Below, piece after piece: positions 10,401 through 18,371 of a stretch of DNA of 64,000 bases. The translations under genes and the position numbers were made by a program. Within the stretch, counting starts at the first letter, position 1. Each line of letters opens with the position of its first letter. Below the pieces are notes generated by a model that was given only the letters and a program-made list of their open reading frames with translations, made no database searches and was not told the origin of the DNA. Source of the DNA: Anopheles merus (lineage: Eukaryota; Arthropoda; Insecta; Diptera; Culicidae); assembly GCF_017562075.2 (NCBI RefSeq), contig NC_054082.1:61052906-61116905 (forward strand), written 5' to 3'.

Positions 10401-10805
10401 GACGCGGCAGCAAAACTGGTCAGCAAACAATTCGCCGACGAACACCGAGGCGCAAGAGAGAGAGACATCAGTGCAGGTGATCGCGTCGTGGTGGCTATCC
10501 CACAAAGAACAAAGACAGATCCATCGTTCACCAGCGAAGAATATACCGTCCTTAATAGGAATGGAGCAAAAGTAGTTCTCGTTAGTGATACAGGCGTAAA
10601 GATAGCAAGGAATGTTAACGACGTCAAGCTGAAGGTAGATCGATTCAGGCACTACTCTCAACGTGACTCGGAGGAAGAACAATCGCTAACGGATTCTATA
10701 CCAATACAAGATACAGATAAGGAGGTTAGAGAACTAGACAGACCAAAAAGGCTCGTGCGGATACCAGATAGATTCAAGGATTCAGTTATGTACAACATCA
10801 CATAG
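4409..10805 (+). CDS. Predicted spliced gag-pol frame of the young Gypsy element (three exons)
   Basis: Exons: 4409-4440, 6070-7333 and 7575-10805, total 4527 nt, that is 1508 codons plus stop. The first ATG lies inside the 5' LTR, and exon 1 runs through the primer-binding region. Donor 1 is a perfect GTAAGT and acceptor 1 is TATTTTCAG. Donor 2 is GAG/GTCAGA and acceptor 2 is CGATTTTAG. Phases agree at both junctions: exon 1 leaves two bases that exon 2 completes, and exon 2 ends on a whole codon. The pol frame opens exactly at acceptor 2, whose own TAG is an in-frame stop. Unspliced RNA meets TAA at 4442. The match of frame at both joints is seen in the sequence; use of the sites is inference until transcripts are seen. 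Confidence 0.65.
4428..4441 (+). promoter_or_regulatory. Primer-binding region next to the 5' LTR
   Basis: Directly after the LTR, TGGCGC at 4429 has the TGG start typical of tRNA-primed retroelements. I cannot name the tRNA. The site overlaps the predicted first coding exon and abuts the predicted donor at 4441. Confidence 0.5.
4441..6069 (+). other. Predicted intron 1 of the young Gypsy element
   Basis: It starts GTAAGTGATT and ends ATTATATTTTCAG. It contains the minisatellite at 4486-4815 and then AT-rich sequence to 6069 with no ORF of note. Without removal, the LTR start codon gives only an 11-codon peptide. A 1.6-kb untranslated leader with no splicing is the simpler alternative, with gag starting at the ATG at 6104. 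Confidence 0.6.
4486..4815 (+). repeat. Minisatellite, about 23-bp unit, in the Gypsy leader
   Basis: About 14 imperfect copies of a unit close to GTAATAAGAAGTCCCCTGCGAG. Units vary between TGCGAG, TGTGAG and TGAGAG, one array break holds an A-rich spacer near 4625, and the last units decay. Minus-strand ORFs over it are translation of the repeat, not genes. Confidence 0.9.
6070..7342 (+). CDS. Gag of the young Gypsy element
   Basis: Capsid/nucleocapsid polyprotein that packages element RNA in cytoplasmic particles. A stand-alone reading starts at ATG 6104 and gives 412 aa; the predicted spliced form enters at 6070. A helical N-terminal part precedes a retrotransposon-gag-like core (FQRWKGQFEAAM, residues about 87-98). 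A basic, serine-rich stretch follows, then two zinc knuckles of the CX2CX4HX4C type: CWRCSGNYHLPEDC and CHNCQVVGHIERAC, residues about 324-355. The stop at 7340-7342 lies three codons past the predicted intron-2 donor, so RNA retaining intron 2 would make Gag alone. Confidence 0.92.
7334..7574 (+). other. Predicted intron 2 between gag and pol (241 nt)
   Basis: It runs from GTCAGATAAT to a T-rich end, CGATTTTAG. It is AT-rich compared with the flanking coding sequence, has stops in the frames that matter, and contains CTAAC boxes that could serve as branch points. Removal joins gag codon 7331-7333 to pol codon 7575-7577 in frame. A frameshift cannot replace it because a 250-nt gap separates the ORFs. 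Confidence 0.6.
7575..10805 (+). CDS. Pol (PR-RT-RNaseH-INT) of the young Gypsy element
   Basis: The frame opens at 7575, straight after an in-frame TAG, and no ATG lies near its start; the first is at 7647. This supports entry by splicing rather than its own initiation. Protease: FLIDSGADVNTI near 7710. Reverse transcriptase: LPFGLCNSP near 8520 and YLDDILVY near 8607. RNase H: FVDASPVGIGA near 9048. Integrase: HRGHIGC then CETC zinc site (9707-9815), QIDFLSL near 9891, QSDNGPPF near 10058, and a glutamate in SIERQNQ near 10170. A basic C-terminal tail follows. About 1076 aa with no internal stop. No chromodomain or env was recognised. Confidence 0.95.
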   Translation, partial: KHKSNELTDLESNKIKERSVLINTMVQKEYDECCVVGYLAGMPINFLIDSGADVNTIDKTNFDCLIGSNLRRNLLYSKKTGTDRPLKAYGVQDEIPVIASFVAELYISEDRPRLMEKFYVIPNARALLSRGTAIRYSVLQLGMEVQVQNRAKSNTINLRPGEILAALNASEFPRFKVAPVILKYDKELPPSRNVFTSIPPAFRNETERRLKDLLSAGIIERVTEQMDRSFCSSLLVVPKGKSDIRLVVDLRGPNRNIIRTPFRMPTLEAILAKLNGSRWFSTIDLTSAFFHVELHESCRHLTNFFAGDGTYRFKRLPFGLCNSPDIFQEILETIVLEGCKGTINYLDDILVYGKSKEDHDENLQKVLQRLSDHNVQLNTTKCIFGTKAVKFLGFNLSGDGWRVEDDKKKAIENARRPETIAEVKSFLGLMNFTERFIPNRADKTTRLRSLAKADCFYWEKEDEDEFNYLKKEALNSITRLGYFDHKDVTELFVDASPVGIGAVLVQFCNSSKPRIIACASKALTSTEQKYPQTQKEALAIVWGVERFSYYLINIFFTIRTDSEANEFIFSGSHRMGKRAITRAEAWALRLLPYQFKIDRVPGHCNVADALSRLIHRSQIDDPFDESNDKHVLYSLDAGSMSISWAEIQEASEKDEELSGVRSGIRIGKWQKNLIRYESEAKNLRVLGPLVFKNDLVVLPSALRQTALEAAHRGHIGCGATKRILREFFWWPNMAKEAVNFVNSCETCISISRKNPPIPLASRELPDGPWEILQIDFLSLQGCGTGEFLLVVDTYSRYLQISEMRSTDAKNTNSALFKLFSVWGLPLIIQSDNGPPFQSTEFIGCWEDKGVKIRKSIPLSAQSNGSIERQNQGIIKAMAAAKQEGRNWRSAMNEYIHVHNTRRHHSRLGVTPFELLVGWRYRGTFPCLWDTKEALDRVTVREDDAAAKLVSKQFADEHRGARERDISAGDRVVVAIPQRTKTDPSFTSEEYTVLNRNGAKVVLVSDTGVKIARNVNDVKLKVDRFRHYSQRDSEEEQSLTDSIPIQDTDKEVRELDRPKRLVRIPDRFKDSVMYNIT

Positions 10806-10956
10806 GTTAGGAGATCGTTTATTTCTAGAATTAAATTGCGTATAACGTCAAAAGTGATATTTTTACTATTTATATATGTTCCTTAAGATACAATTCACTT
10901 AAAAAAAAAAAACATAGTTTTTAAGCAAACACTTGAAGAGTAGGAAAGGGGAAAGA
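10806..10956 (+). promoter_or_regulatory. 3' UTR and polypurine tract of the young Gypsy element
   Basis: AT-rich 3' UTR with an A12 run near 10902. The tract AGGAAAGGGGAAAGA (10942-10956) lies directly against the 3' LTR and would prime plus-strand DNA synthesis. Confidence 0.85.
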
Positions 10957-11270
10957 TGTAGGAGTTGAGAGGCGTAGAGCAGGAATTAAATATCCAAGTG
11001 TCGCGGAAAGGTCAGAAAATAGGAGACGGGAGGAAACAGTATTACCTAACGGGCAGCGCATAGAAATTTGAAATAAGGCGAAAGACGGAGAGAGAGAGAG
11101 AGACCAAACAAAAGGAAAGAGACCGAGAGAGAAGCGAGCGAAAACAAAAAAGCGCGGCATGCGGAATCTGACAGGAGGAGTTGAGTCAGTCTTGTGATTA
11201 ATTGCGTAGAGGAAAGATCGGCAAGTGCAAACGAAAAATAAAATTGTAAAAATGAGCGAAAATCACGACA
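10957..11270 (+). repeat. 3' LTR of the young Gypsy element
   Basis: 314 bp, TGTAGGAG to CACGACA, with no difference from the 5' LTR that I can see. The CTGAT target duplication follows at 11271-11275. Confidence 0.95.
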
Positions 11271-11275
11271 CTGAT

Positions 11276-11621
11276 GAGACCATTCGATGCCCCTGCCAGT
11301 TGAGGGTGAAGAAGCCTATTTAAAACAAGCGTAGGAGAACGTCTAACACTAATCAAATATTTTTTAATTTGAACATGTTTGATGCTTCAACGACCTTCTA
11401 TGCATCATGTAGCACAGTGTATAGTGGTTATAATTTTTTTTTAATTTGCCGAAATCTGTCTCCAGTTTTTGGGTCTCGACACACACACGCACACAGCGCG
11501 GGGAAAGTGACCGTTCACTCTATCATGTCGCGATTCCCCACCCCGCCCTGCGCTTTGAATGAGGATGCGCTAACAGATAGCTGAACCAGCCGTTCTACTG
11601 ATAAGGTAGCCGTAATCGATC
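11276..11621. other. No gene seen
   Basis: Flank of the Gypsy insertion. Only short ORFs without features. Confidence 0.5.
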
Positions 11622-11880
11622 ATGCGGGGAGGGGGGGGGGGTTGGTGGAGGGTGCGTGATCGCGTGCGCGACTTCGGGAGCGCGCGCTCTCGTGGGTGCG
11701 TGCTGGCGTGCGCGCTTTCGTGCGTGCGTGCTCGCGTGCGCGTATACGTGCATGTGTGTGTGCGTGCGTGCGAGTGTGTGTGCATGCGTGCTGGCGTGCG
11801 CGTGTTCGTGTATGTGTGCGTGTGTGTGTGTGAGTTTGAGTGCGCGTGTTTGTGTGTTTGTGTGTGTGTGTGCGTTTGGA
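11622..11880. repeat. GT/GC-rich low-complexity tract
   Basis: A G-run (near 11630) followed by about 220 bp of imperfect GTGCGTG and TGTGTG repeats. The minus-strand ORFs rich in HTHT and RTRA are translations of the repeat. Confidence 0.9.
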
Positions 11881-12379
11881 AACCCTAAAACTATTTGATT
11901 CTGATGCGTACATTTTCATCCGTTGCGGCTACAAAGTCCATGGATTTTCGATCTCGCTACCTGAGCGACAACACAACCATTAGCATTGGCATCTTTGCGA
12001 TCGGCTCTGCTGTTGGGGGTATTAAAAAGACACACGATCTAAGCAAACGTGCGTGTGATATGTAGCACATTTCTTTCCAATTCAGCTAGCGGACGCAAGT
12101 GGAAACAACATTTTGAAATGCATCCATACAAAAGAGGATTCTGGATTTGTTTATTACGGTGCGCGTATAGTGCTGCACCTGTCCGTCCAGAATCTGGTGG
12201 CTTGTTGGTTTGTATCGTTATCATGACGCCGATTGCCGGCAATGCCTTGGAATGAGTTCGGATCGGTAGGTTCATGTTTTGGTCGAGTGCATTCCGTGCA
12301 TTTGTCGCGCCACAGCAGTAGACCCGGCAGCACCAAAGTCAAAACAAAAACCTTCCCCGAGTGTGGACTACTATGCTAA
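11881..12379. other. No gene seen
   Basis: Unique-looking sequence with only short overlapping ORFs and no recognised domain or repeat. Confidence 0.4.
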
Positions 12380-12395
12380 GTTCTTCTTCTTCTTC

Positions 12396-12430
<35 letters not shown>

Positions 12431-12432
12431 GT
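12380..12432. repeat. TTC/TTA microsatellite
   Basis: A TTC run of about six units passes into about twelve TTA units. Confidence 0.9.
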
Positions 12433-13686
12433 CATTATAGCCTACGCGATCATACCGGCCTTTTCAGAACTTGAGTACCACGTAGCCGGATAGTCAGCTC
12501 TTGCTACGGCGGACGGTTCATACGCGGTTAGAATCCACGACGGGCATGCAGATGGGAGTAATGAGGTGCCGCGGGATCGCTCCTATCCAGCGGGCAACTT
12601 GCATACAGCCACACTGTTTCCTGCCCGATGCATACGCTGCAGGCAGGAGGAAGGATGCACTCTACAGTAAAAAAACACCGTCATGAACCAGCGGCGGATC
12701 TACCGGTAGGCGGACTAGGCAGTCGCCGAAGATCTCTAGTATGTAGTATGGCGTATGTTTACAAGTGGACATTATGTATGTTTACAAGAGAATTAGCGGC
12801 AAGGGCCCGCGGAAAGATGGTCGTTGTGGCACCGTGGCTAGAGAATCATTTGCCAACCCCCCCTCCCCCCTCATGCCGGCAATAATTGTAGGGCCGGTGA
12901 ACGATGATCGTAGGGGTCCCATGATCGAAGCCCCCCCCCCCTTCCCCCGCCGGCAATATAAGTATACTGTTCTATTTCCCAACAGCTGTGTGCCAGTACC
13001 CCCTCCTCCCTGTCATCAGTTACCATTTAGAGGCGCCTCAACTCGTCATTCCGCCTAGGGACCCCGTTTCCCCTAATCCGCCACTATCATGAACACCTTC
13101 CTTTCTTTGACCGATGGATCATAACATTCCGGAAGAAATTACATTTGGCGACAGTTTTGCATACACACGCACACTCACACCCATGCGTAGGATGCTTAGC
13201 ATATCTATGTAATCCACAACAAACGAAATCAACAGCTTAGTGTTATGCTTAATGCTTAACACGTTCAGTTCGATGGCAGGCCCCAGGGACTGCCAGTGGA
13301 CTTTCCAGTATGCCGGTTTCACAATCAGCTTGCGTTCTAGATGCCGGCGGAACGGAATGTTGATGAAAATCAGCGCCGGGCTGAACGTGTCAATGCGAAT
13401 TAGGGTTCTGCGCGTTGCACAGCAAACCCCCCAGCGTGAGCTAGCGATTCCTTGGTCATTTTTACATTGCAGCGTTTGAACTCATTGCGCTTTTTTGGTT
13501 TGATTTGTGAAAATTCAACTTCATCGCCGCAATGTTTGTTAACGGCATTTTTAGGCGACACAACAGCTCGCGAGCATTGACCACACGCGAGAAAGAGATG
13601 GCGCTATGGAGGGAAAAAGCACGGACGACGGCTGACAGCGATTGTCCGTCTGATGCACCAACACATCCAAACCTTCGACAGCGCGT
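12433..13686. other. No gene seen
   Basis: Contains C-rich homopolymer patches near 12855, 12935 and 13000, and a short duplication (TATGTTTACAAG at 12752 and 12777). No ORF over 100 codons and no transposon signature recognised. Confidence 0.4.
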
Positions 13687-14289
13687 TCAGGCGAGGGGTA
13701 TGAGGCGGAGGCAGGGACGGGTAGCTCGACGAGCTGCTTGACAAATTTGCCGTTGGAGAGAAAAGGAAGGAAGGCATGATAAAATTCTCAGAACTCCATG
13801 ATTTCTTCCGTCGCTTTGCGCAGCGGGGTACGTTTCCTTGAAGGCGGCTGCGGCGGCTTGCAGGTGTTGTCTGATGAACACTTGATCGGCACTTTGTCTT
13901 TTATATCCGATTATCACTTCATTAATGTGTTTTTTCGCTATTAATTTAGGTAAAGACAACATCTTTACCGCTTGTTCTTTCGCCTGGATTTTCACTATTT
14001 TGTAAACTATTTTGAGCGCTTTTGCAATAAAAATCAAGGCGATCAGAGGCAAAATCAGGTTAAGTTTGAACTCGTGTGCCTGGTGTTTTTCAGTGTGTAT
14101 GTTTTGGGTCTGAACGATGGTGAGGTCGTTATTGCCCTTAACGTTTTTTGTTGGCACGATGTGCACCTCGTGCAAATGAGCTGCCGCAATATTTACAAAA
14201 CAACGAGCTGTCAAGGACAGCTCGAATAATTCGTAAAAGAAACTCCAGATGGCGTTGTGAGTTAGATAAGGACGACCAGATATCCGCAA
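13687..14289 (-). CDS. Hypothetical ORF, 200 aa, one predicted membrane segment
   Basis: Not recognised. A single ORF whose middle holds a strongly hydrophobic run (LNLILPLIALIFIAKALKIV, residues about 78-97) flanked by lysines, then a basic helix. The last 40 residues look like noise rich in Arg and Ala. It lies just upstream of a deleted BEL element on the opposite strand. It could be a relic of a transposon-encoded or viral membrane protein, or chance; the coding evidence is weak. Confidence 0.3.
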   Translation of the reverse strand: MRISGRPYLTHNAIWSFFYELFELSLTARCFVNIAAAHLHEVHIVPTKNVKGNNDLTIVQTQNIHTEKHQAHEFKLNLILPLIALIFIAKALKIVYKIVKIQAKEQAVKMLSLPKLIAKKHINEVIIGYKRQSADQVFIRQHLQAAAAAFKETYPAAQSDGRNHGVLRILSCLPSFSLQRQICQAARRATRPCLRLIPLA

Positions 14290-14606
14290 AATGAGACAAC
14301 TGGCTTAGCTGTTAAGTAGGGCCAATAAGGGAAAAGTTCGACAAAGGTCGCTAAGCGAGGTTACTTAGGGTCAAGTAGATCAGCTGGTCTGAAACAAAGC
14401 GCCATTGAAGACGGCGCTTAGTTGCAAATTATACAGGAGCAAAGACAGACCAATTTTTGAACTGATCGGCGGAACCCTGAATACGCGAGCGACAGTTGCA
14501 AAAATTCTGAAGCAGCAACTGAAACATTAAGCTACAACCGTAGCAACATTCAAAAATTGTTTCAATATTTACTTCGAAAATAAAGTCCCTACCAGTGTTC
14601 GTCGCG

Positions 14607-14792
14607 ATGAGTACGAGTTTTAATCGTGGTGGCTGCGAGGGGCATAATAACGTGACTATAATGCTGTGCAAAAAATGCCATAAGTGGTACCAATACGCGT
14701 GTGTCGGCACCACCGCGATAGTTGAATCCCGTATATGGAGGTGCGATTTTATGTGTGAAGCAGGCGGTAAAGTGCGAAGCCAAGGAGAATAG
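14607..14792 (+). pseudogene. BEL gag N-terminal zinc-finger fragment
   Basis: Starts ATG at 14607. The first 50 residues hold a cysteine/histidine pattern (CEG, CKKCHKWYQYAC, then WRC near the end) like the finger that opens some BEL-family Gag proteins. It is closed by a stop at 14790 shortly before the deletion joint. The rest of Gag is absent. Confidence 0.6.
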
Positions 14793-14879
14793 GTGTCCAA
14801 AAACCCCAATAGAAGCCATCGCGAAGACGAGGAAGCCAGCTGAAAGCTGCGACGGCGAAAAAATAGCCAAATCGCTTGG

Positions 14880-15434
14880 ATGGGGGGAGTTTGGGAACGG
14901 ATGGTTCGTATCGTAAAGGATGCAATGCAAGCGCTTGACGATGGGCGAAAATTGAACGACGAGATTTTGTTGACAGCGTTAGCAGGGGCAGAAAGCCTCA
15001 TTAAATCACGACCTCTCACCTACATGCTCCAAAGCGATTCTAACGTAGAGGCGATCACACCGAACCACTTCTTGCTGGGCAGTTCCTATGGCAAAAAGCA
15101 GCAACTGCGGGAATGTCCAGACTTAGCAGAAACGCTTCGAAGCAGCTACAAGAGAGCCTCCGCGCTGACGGATGCATTTTGGGATCGGTGGCTCAAAGAG
15201 TATTTGCCCACCAAACACACGCGGTCAAAGTGGCACGACGACACCAGCCGGTTGAACGTGAACGATTTGGTGTTTATTGAAGAGGGTCCAAGAAAGAGTT
15301 GGTTGAGGGCGATAGTTGAAGAGGTGATTCCCGGTAGGGATGGCAGGGTACGTCAAGCCATCGTGCGGACCGCACAAGGAAAAAGGCTAAAAAGACCAGT
15401 TGTGAGATTAGCGGTACTGAACGTTGAAGTTTAA
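14880..15434 (+). pseudogene. BEL integrase C-terminal fragment
   Basis: Begins at the glutamate block of the integrase core (GGVWERM) and runs through the C-terminal domain to a stop at 15432. It is closely related to the fragment at 3-1190 (shared ALDDGR-LNDEIL and SRPLTYM). Open throughout, but it lacks the catalytic aspartates, so it cannot act alone. Confidence 0.88.
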
Positions 15435-15561
15435 GAAAAGATAGCTTATCACCGAGTCCGCGGAATAGTACTTTAGTTGTAGGCCTACTAGTTCACTCGC
15501 GAAAAACGTGCTTAAATCTTGTAAATCCCTTAAACGAACGCACAGGATTGACGGGGTCGGG

Positions 15562-15897
15562 TGTTGACACGTTTTGGCACGCGGTATGATGTAAACAAAC
15601 ACCTGTCAGCGAAGCGAACGGATTAACCGGAGCGATTCCACCACCAAGCGCAGATTGGCGCTAGCGTACGATCAGGAGATTAGGCAGTGATAAGAGCGAG
15701 ATGACTAGCGCTTCATGCTAAGGTCGCAAACCTTAGCGAAAGGGTCAAAGAAGGTCGAGTTTGGCGCAATTAGCAGCAAGCAGTTAGAAAGCAAACACGA
15801 GAGAGACCGGACAAATTTTAAAGCGTGCGCATTAAGTTCGAATCGCCGTTGTTGAAAATTAACGGAAATAAATTTATTTGTTACTAAAGTAAGAAGT
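15562..15897 (+). repeat. Probable 3' LTR of the deleted BEL element
   Basis: Starts TGTTGACACG after a GGGGTCGGG purine tract and ends near the point where LINE endonuclease coding resumes on the other strand. AATAAA is at 15869. Ends inferred, since no partner LTR was found. Confidence 0.5.
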
Positions 15898-16701
15898 AAT
15901 GACGTACAGATGTGCGTTATTGCAGGCGACGCGCACACAAATATACTCGAGAGAACGATCACGGGAAGGTAATTCTATCGACTCGTATGCGTTAGAAACG
16001 GCTAGCAAAACACCACCACCGCGATAGCTAGAGCCGCTGAGAGAGCGATCACAGCGATAAACAGAGAAGTTGTTGTTGAAGAGAAGAGCAGATGAGATGT
16101 TGTCAACAAGCCAAGTTTCCGTGAGGGCGATGAGGTCGAAGTCAGCCTCCGATACTGCTAGGTGAAATTCTTTTATTTTAGTACGCAAACCTCTAACGTT
16201 TTGATAATAGCAGCTTAAATACTCAGCGGTAGCGTTGTCATTGTGGCGGTTGGATAAAGCGGGTATACGGTAAGTCAATTGAGCTGCGTTGTCAGAGCAT
16301 GAGGCTTGGCGTGTTTGTTGCGTGCAATGAGCGGAACTTCGTCTAGTTGAGAAAAAAACGATCGATTGTAGACTGGTGCAAGTGCAAGTAGAGTTGGGTG
16401 CTTCCAAGGTATCATTCACCGGGAGGTGACACTGTTGTGATGATGTTGTTTCAGGACCAGGTGGAGTAGACGTGCGTGCGGCTAAACGGTGAGTCGTTGT
16501 TGGTGTGCGTGTGGTGTAGCGGTGATCGGTACCATTTGCTGGTGTGCGTGTTGTAAAGCGGTGGCTATAGGAGACGAGGTTTGGTGGTCGTGTTGACGGG
16601 ATGGAAAAAACGCACGTACACCGATACCGACGGGCCAGGTGGATGGTGTGAGTGCCGCATCTCGAAGGATAGCCGGGACTCTCACTTTGAATGAAAGCCA
16701 A
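15898..16701 (-). pseudogene. CR1-like LINE, ORF2 endonuclease fragment
   Basis: Minus-strand frame holding the start of an APE-type endonuclease: YYQNVRGLRTK, then LIALTETWL, then GGGVLLAVS. It stops abruptly where the BEL LTR joins (near 15898), so RT is missing. The reading upstream of about 16270 is probably the overlap with ORF1. It is related to the complete ORF2 at 37589-40243. Confidence 0.85.
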
Positions 16702-17429
16702 TGCATGCTGTCCACACTAACCCCTCTTCTCAGCAGGCAATACGCTATAACGTCATCGGTGGCTAAGCGACGCTTTACAGAAGCGACCACTTGTTCTACA
16801 GTGACGGCCGTTGATAAGCGGGATAGGCGGATCCATATCCTATCTGTGAATGGCTCACGAGGTGCAGCTTGAAGCGGTGATGATAACGGATCGGTTCCCA
16901 CCAGTTCATGCGGTTGTGTAGGTGCCGGCTGGACGGCAATCGTGGTATTGGTGTATGCGTTTGGCGATGACGCGGCACAAAGGATGTTACCGCGACTGTT
17001 TACAATTCTGTTTACACCAGGAGAAGCCGAATCCTCGATTAAGCGCCTCCGCTTTCTACCAGTAGCCGGTCGAGGATCAGGATTCCGAATGTGAGGCGTG
17101 GATGCAGTTTGAAGGAGGGTAAAACCACTGCGAACTTTTGCGAAAATAGGCTCAACGAGTTTGCCGATAGCTGCTACAGTTGAGGTGAGGGCGGCTTGGA
17201 AACCGACCTGGGCGCCTATTTCTTTTACCGAACGGCAGCGCGGATTTTTAATAATGTTAGTGCAGCCAATGCAGCTCCAGTGCAGGTCGACATTGGACAG
17301 TACTGCGTCAATCAGCTCGGGGAGCAGTTTGCAACAGCCGCGGTGGAACATAGCGTCACAATATGCACAACTGATGATGCAGCCGGTGGCCTCTAGCGGT
17401 TCAGCACACGAGAAGCAAATAGGCGCCAT
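16482..17429 (-). CDS. CR1-like LINE ORF1 (nucleic-acid-binding protein with PHD-like finger)
   Basis: The frame is open to 17525; the ATG at 17429 (MAPICFSCAE) is preferred because the finger starts there. Cysteines and histidine (CFSC, CAYC, FHRGCC, WSCIGC) fall within the first 60 residues in a PHD-like order. The middle is proline/serine-rich. The C-terminal half contains an RNA-binding-like region (RIWIRLSRL, LSFKVRVPA). It overlaps ORF2 in another frame, unlike the LINE at 37200-46318, where the two ORFs share a frame. The 5' end of the LINE lies near 17670. Confidence 0.75.
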   Translation of the reverse strand: MAPICFSCAEPLEATGCIISCAYCDAMFHRGCCKLLPELIDAVLSNVDLHWSCIGCTNIIKNPRCRSVKEIGAQVGFQAALTSTVAAIGKLVEPIFAKVRSGFTLLQTASTPHIRNPDPRPATGRKRRRLIEDSASPGVNRIVNSRGNILCAASSPNAYTNTTIAVQPAPTQPHELVGTDPLSSPLQAAPREPFTDRIWIRLSRLSTAVTVEQVVASVKRRLATDDVIAYCLLRRGVSVDSMHWLSFKVRVPAILRDAALTPSTWPVGIGVRAFFPSRQHDHQTSSPIATALQHAHQQMVPITATPHAHQQRLTV

Positions 17430-17670
17430 CGCGAAATCACGCGTAATCACAGCACAACACTGCTTAGCCGAGCAGGAAAAAACAGCAGGAAACCAGAGTT
17501 GCGGTGCAACTAAACAATTCGCCAAGACGAAACGTTGATGTGAAGCAGTTTAATAGTCCGTAGAATAGGCAACAATGCGATGCGACGCAGAAAACACAAG
17601 AAAATTACTGAAAAATCACAGAGCGCGACGAAAGTGCGGCCGAACAATTAAACGTCAAACGTTATCGTTA

Positions 17671-17905
17671 TAGTAATGGGTTATGGGACAGGCAGTTCGG
17701 TGGAACGACATACACATACACTTATCGACAGATATTAGTAGGACATTTTTCTCACACCAGTCGGAAAAGCAGTTCACTGAACTTTCCAGGGAGATAGCAT
17801 CGGATGCTTGACGGATTGGAAGGAATAGCTTAAGATCGTCCGCGTAGAATAAACATTCAGAGTAACTAACAGCCGAAGTAACGTCATTGAAAAAAAGTAA
17901 AAAGA
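17671..17905 (-). pseudogene. LINE reverse transcriptase fragment, downstream half
   Basis: On the minus strand it encodes the region after the catalytic box (FYADDLK near 17840) of a CR1/Jockey-type RT. It continues directly from 22570-22740, the two halves being separated by the Gypsy insertion at 17911-22569. It ends against the 5' end of the neighbouring LINE. Confidence 0.8.
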
Positions 17906-17910
17906 GTAGT

Positions 17911-18096
17911 TATGTTGTTTTTTCTGTTTAATAATTCGGTTCAAGTTTGATTCACGTTAAGTTTGTTTTCAAGATAGAGCGGGAGTGCGTAAAAGCGAAG
18001 CTTACCCCGAAGGCGCGCCCGAAATTGACAGAGGTCAAAACACGGTTGGCGAGGTAGCGCAATAATTCCCAACAGCAGGTTGGACCATACATAACA
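17911..18096 (-). repeat. 3' LTR of the minus-strand Gypsy element
   Basis: 186 bp. Near-identical to 22384-22569; differences include C/T near 17990 and G/C near 18027. Confidence 0.93.
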
Positions 18097-18371
18097 TTTC
18101 CTCCCTTCTTAAAGAGGAACTACGGCGAGTACCTCAGAGGTGGGCGGCGTGCCCTGTCGCTGCGACGTAGTACTGGTGGAGTGTTTCTAGCAATTGGTTC
18201 GGGGCTGCTAATCGCTGTTGCGTACTCTATACTCGATGACTCGGTTCCATCGGTGGACATGTCTGGGGAATCTTCTCCGCTGGATCGTAGTTGTGTCGGT
18301 TGGGTGTTGCCGTAGTAGTGCCTGTGTTGATTTTCTCTACCTGCTCGGGTTGTCTCCAGTTCGTTCGTTAC

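Larger units (their letters stand above)
4114..11270 (+). mobile_element. Complete young Ty3/Gypsy LTR retrotransposon (7157 bp), possibly Mag-like
   Basis: Two 314-bp LTRs that I read as identical bound the element, and 5-bp duplications CTGAT (4109-4113 and 11271-11275) flank it, so the insertion is recent. Inside are a primer-binding region, a 1.7-kb leader with a minisatellite, a gag ORF with two CCHC knuckles, a pol ORF in the order PR-RT-RNaseH-INT, and a polypurine tract. No env is present. Two CCHC knuckles and the lack of env suggest the Mag lineage, but the clade was not tested. gag and pol are separated by 250 bp with stops, and predicted introns join them in frame (see the CDS and intron entries). 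All catalytic motifs I looked for are present, so it may be autonomous. Confidence 0.95.
14290..15897 (+). mobile_element. Internally deleted BEL/Pao element
   Basis: A 5' leader and the N-terminal gag domain (14607-14792) are joined near 14878 to the last third of integrase (14880-15434), followed by a probable 3' LTR (15562-15897). All of capsid, protease, RT, RNase H and the integrase core are missing. No clear 5' LTR was found, so the left boundary is approximate. The right end interrupts the endonuclease of a minus-strand LINE near 15898. Confidence 0.75.

Noticed and set aside
11570..11919. ORFs rich in HTHT/RTRA or VRAC
   Set aside because: Low-complexity GT/GC tract with no domain; open only because the repeat lacks stops.
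14225..14600. 5' LTR of the deleted BEL element
   Set aside because: Only short patches resemble 15562-15897 (for example a GGTCGC...AGGGTCAA pattern); not enough to call an LTR.
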